A stretch of DNA of 64,000 bases from Rhodoblastus sp963804045. GTDB taxonomy: Bacteria; Pseudomonadota; Alphaproteobacteria; Rhizobiales; Beijerinckiaceae. The notes beneath the pieces were generated by a model, which had not been told where the DNA came from, did not search any database, and saw only the letters and a program-made list of their open reading frames with translations. The stretch covers positions 1 to 64,000 of the forward strand of contig CAWDOR010000019.1 of NCBI GenBank assembly GCA_963804045.1, written 5' to 3'. Below, piece by piece: positions 63,183 to 64,000 of the stretch. Every line of letters begins with the position of its first letter. The stretch's first letter is position 1. The position numbers were made by a program, and so were the translations under genes.

Positions 63183-63256
63183 TCCGTTCTCATGTCTTGG
63201 AACGGGGCGCAAAACTCCGTAAAAGCGCGCCAGCTGTCTTTTTTGGGATGCCCGCC

Positions 63257-64000
63257 ATGTCCGCCTATGCTCCGCTTTTCCCTTTGGCCAAGGATGAAAC
63301 GCCTTATCGCAAGCTCACCGACAAGGGCCTGCGCGTCGAGAAATTCGACGGCGAGGACATGCTGGTGGTCGAGCCCGAGGCGATCCGCCTGCTGGCGGAA
63401 ACGGCGATGAGCGACATCAATCATCTGCTGCGTCCCGGCCATCTCGCGCAATTGCGCAAGATTCTCGACGACGCCGAAGCCACCGGCAACGACAAATTTG
63501 TCGCTTTCGACCTGCTGAAAAACGCCTGCATCGCCGCTGGCGGCGTGCTGCCCATGTGCCAGGACACCGGCACCGCAATCATCCTCGGCAAGAAGGGCCG
63601 CCGGGTCTTCACCAAGGGCGGCGACGAGGCCGCGCTGTCGGAAGGCGTCAAGGACGCTTACGAGAAGAAGAACCTGCGCTATTCGCAACTGGCGCCGATC
63701 TCCATGTTCGAGGAGAAGAACACCAAAACCAATCTTCCCGCCCAGATCGACATCTACGAAGAGGGCGAGGATTATTACAAATTCCTGTTCATGGCCAAGG
63801 GCGGCGGCTCGGCCAACAAGACCTATCTGGTCCAGGGCACGCCTTCCATGCTCACCCATGACAGGTTGCTGGAGGTCTTGAAAAAGCAAATTCTCGGGCT
63901 CGGCACGGCGGCCTGCCCGCCCTATCATCTCGCCATTGTCATCGGCGGCCTGTCGGCGGAATTGAATCTCAAGACGGTCAAGCTGGCCTCGGCCCGCTAT
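63257..64000 (+). CDS. Class I fumarate hydratase, 3' end cut
   Basis: 4Fe-4S fumarase of the TCA cycle; 248 residues in the window. The segment AAGGVLPMCQDTGTAI contains a cluster Cys, and GGGSANKTYLVQGTPSML and GLGTAACPPYHLAIVIGG are typical class I motifs. ATG 63257 or the in-frame ATG 63248 is the start. The gene runs off the window. Confidence 0.92.
   Translation, partial: MSAYAPLFPLAKDETPYRKLTDKGLRVEKFDGEDMLVVEPEAIRLLAETAMSDINHLLRPGHLAQLRKILDDAEATGNDKFVAFDLLKNACIAAGGVLPMCQDTGTAIILGKKGRRVFTKGGDEAALSEGVKDAYEKKNLRYSQLAPISMFEEKNTKTNLPAQIDIYEEGEDYYKFLFMAKGGGSANKTYLVQGTPSMLTHDRLLEVLKKQILGLGTAACPPYHLAIVIGGLSAELNLKTVKLASARY

Noticed and set aside
1..64000. CRISPR arrays, IS elements, prophage, tRNA or rRNA genes
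   Set aside because: No repeat-spacer pattern, transposase, integrase or RNA-gene fold was found on reading the gaps; a tRNAscan or Infernal run could confirm this.

Overview
The window is about 64 kb of GC-rich DNA from an alphaproteobacterium, most likely a Hyphomicrobiales (Rhizobiales) member. Reasons: a rhizobial-type ccoNOQP-ccoGHIS cbb3 oxidase cluster with FNR/FixK boxes, a Caulobacter-like cpa/tad pilus locus, a GapR (DUF2312) protein, polyhydroxyalkanoate (PHA) granule proteins and TTAACC-type CtrA-like half-sites. No tRNA, rRNA, CRISPR array, IS element or prophage was seen. Assignment to a genus is not possible from this sequence alone.

Layout. 0-1.8 kb: 3' part of rpiA and a nitronate monooxygenase. 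1.9-13.7 kb: tad/cpa type IVb pilus locus (orphan pilus N-domain protein, two Flp pilins, CpaA, CpaB-C-D-E-F, TadB-C and a convergent TadD lipoprotein). 13.8-16.1 kb: leucyl aminopeptidase family protein and an NlpC/P60 hydrolase. 16.1-20.9 kb: complete minus-strand livGFKHM ABC importer. 21.2-31.4 kb: ccoNOQP, ccoGHIS, then an MFS protein with the CcoA copper-importer signature, then thiD. 31.4-38 kb: a phasin-like/LuxR regulator divergent from a MetX-family acyltransferase, an ATM1-type ABC exporter, apaG and argE. 38-49.1 kb: GAF-GGDEF-EAL protein, pyruvate kinase, N-formylglutamate amidohydrolase-like protein, GapR, an old-yellow-enzyme protein, dienelactone hydrolase, a beta-barrel protein, a soluble zinc-binding chemoreceptor and a MerR regulator. 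49.5-54.4 kb: galU, galE, cutA, hemH and hemN. 54.4-60.1 kb: yejABEF peptide importer. 60.1-64 kb: acetyl-CoA hydrolase/CoA-transferase, PHA granule-associated protein, a secreted protein, Vsr endonuclease and the start of class I fumarase.

How it fits together. Low-oxygen respiration dominates the middle. Palindromic FNR/FixK boxes lie upstream of ccoN and between hemH and hemN, with a weaker one before ccoG, so oxidase subunits, their copper supply (CcoI exporter, CcoA-like importer) and haem synthesis look co-regulated. PHA metabolism appears twice: a regulator whose N-terminal half resembles a phasin, and a PHA_gran_rgn protein divergent from an acetyl-CoA CoA-transferase.

Quality warning. 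Ten otherwise intact, conserved genes each carry one single-base-type frameshift (nitronate monooxygenase, pilus N-domain protein, cpaC, cpaD, aminopeptidase, phasin-LuxR regulator, DUF6894-like, OYE, yejA, yejF). Restoring one base gives normal-length products each time, so residual sequencing indels are more likely than ten pseudogenes. These are listed as CDS spanning the shift.
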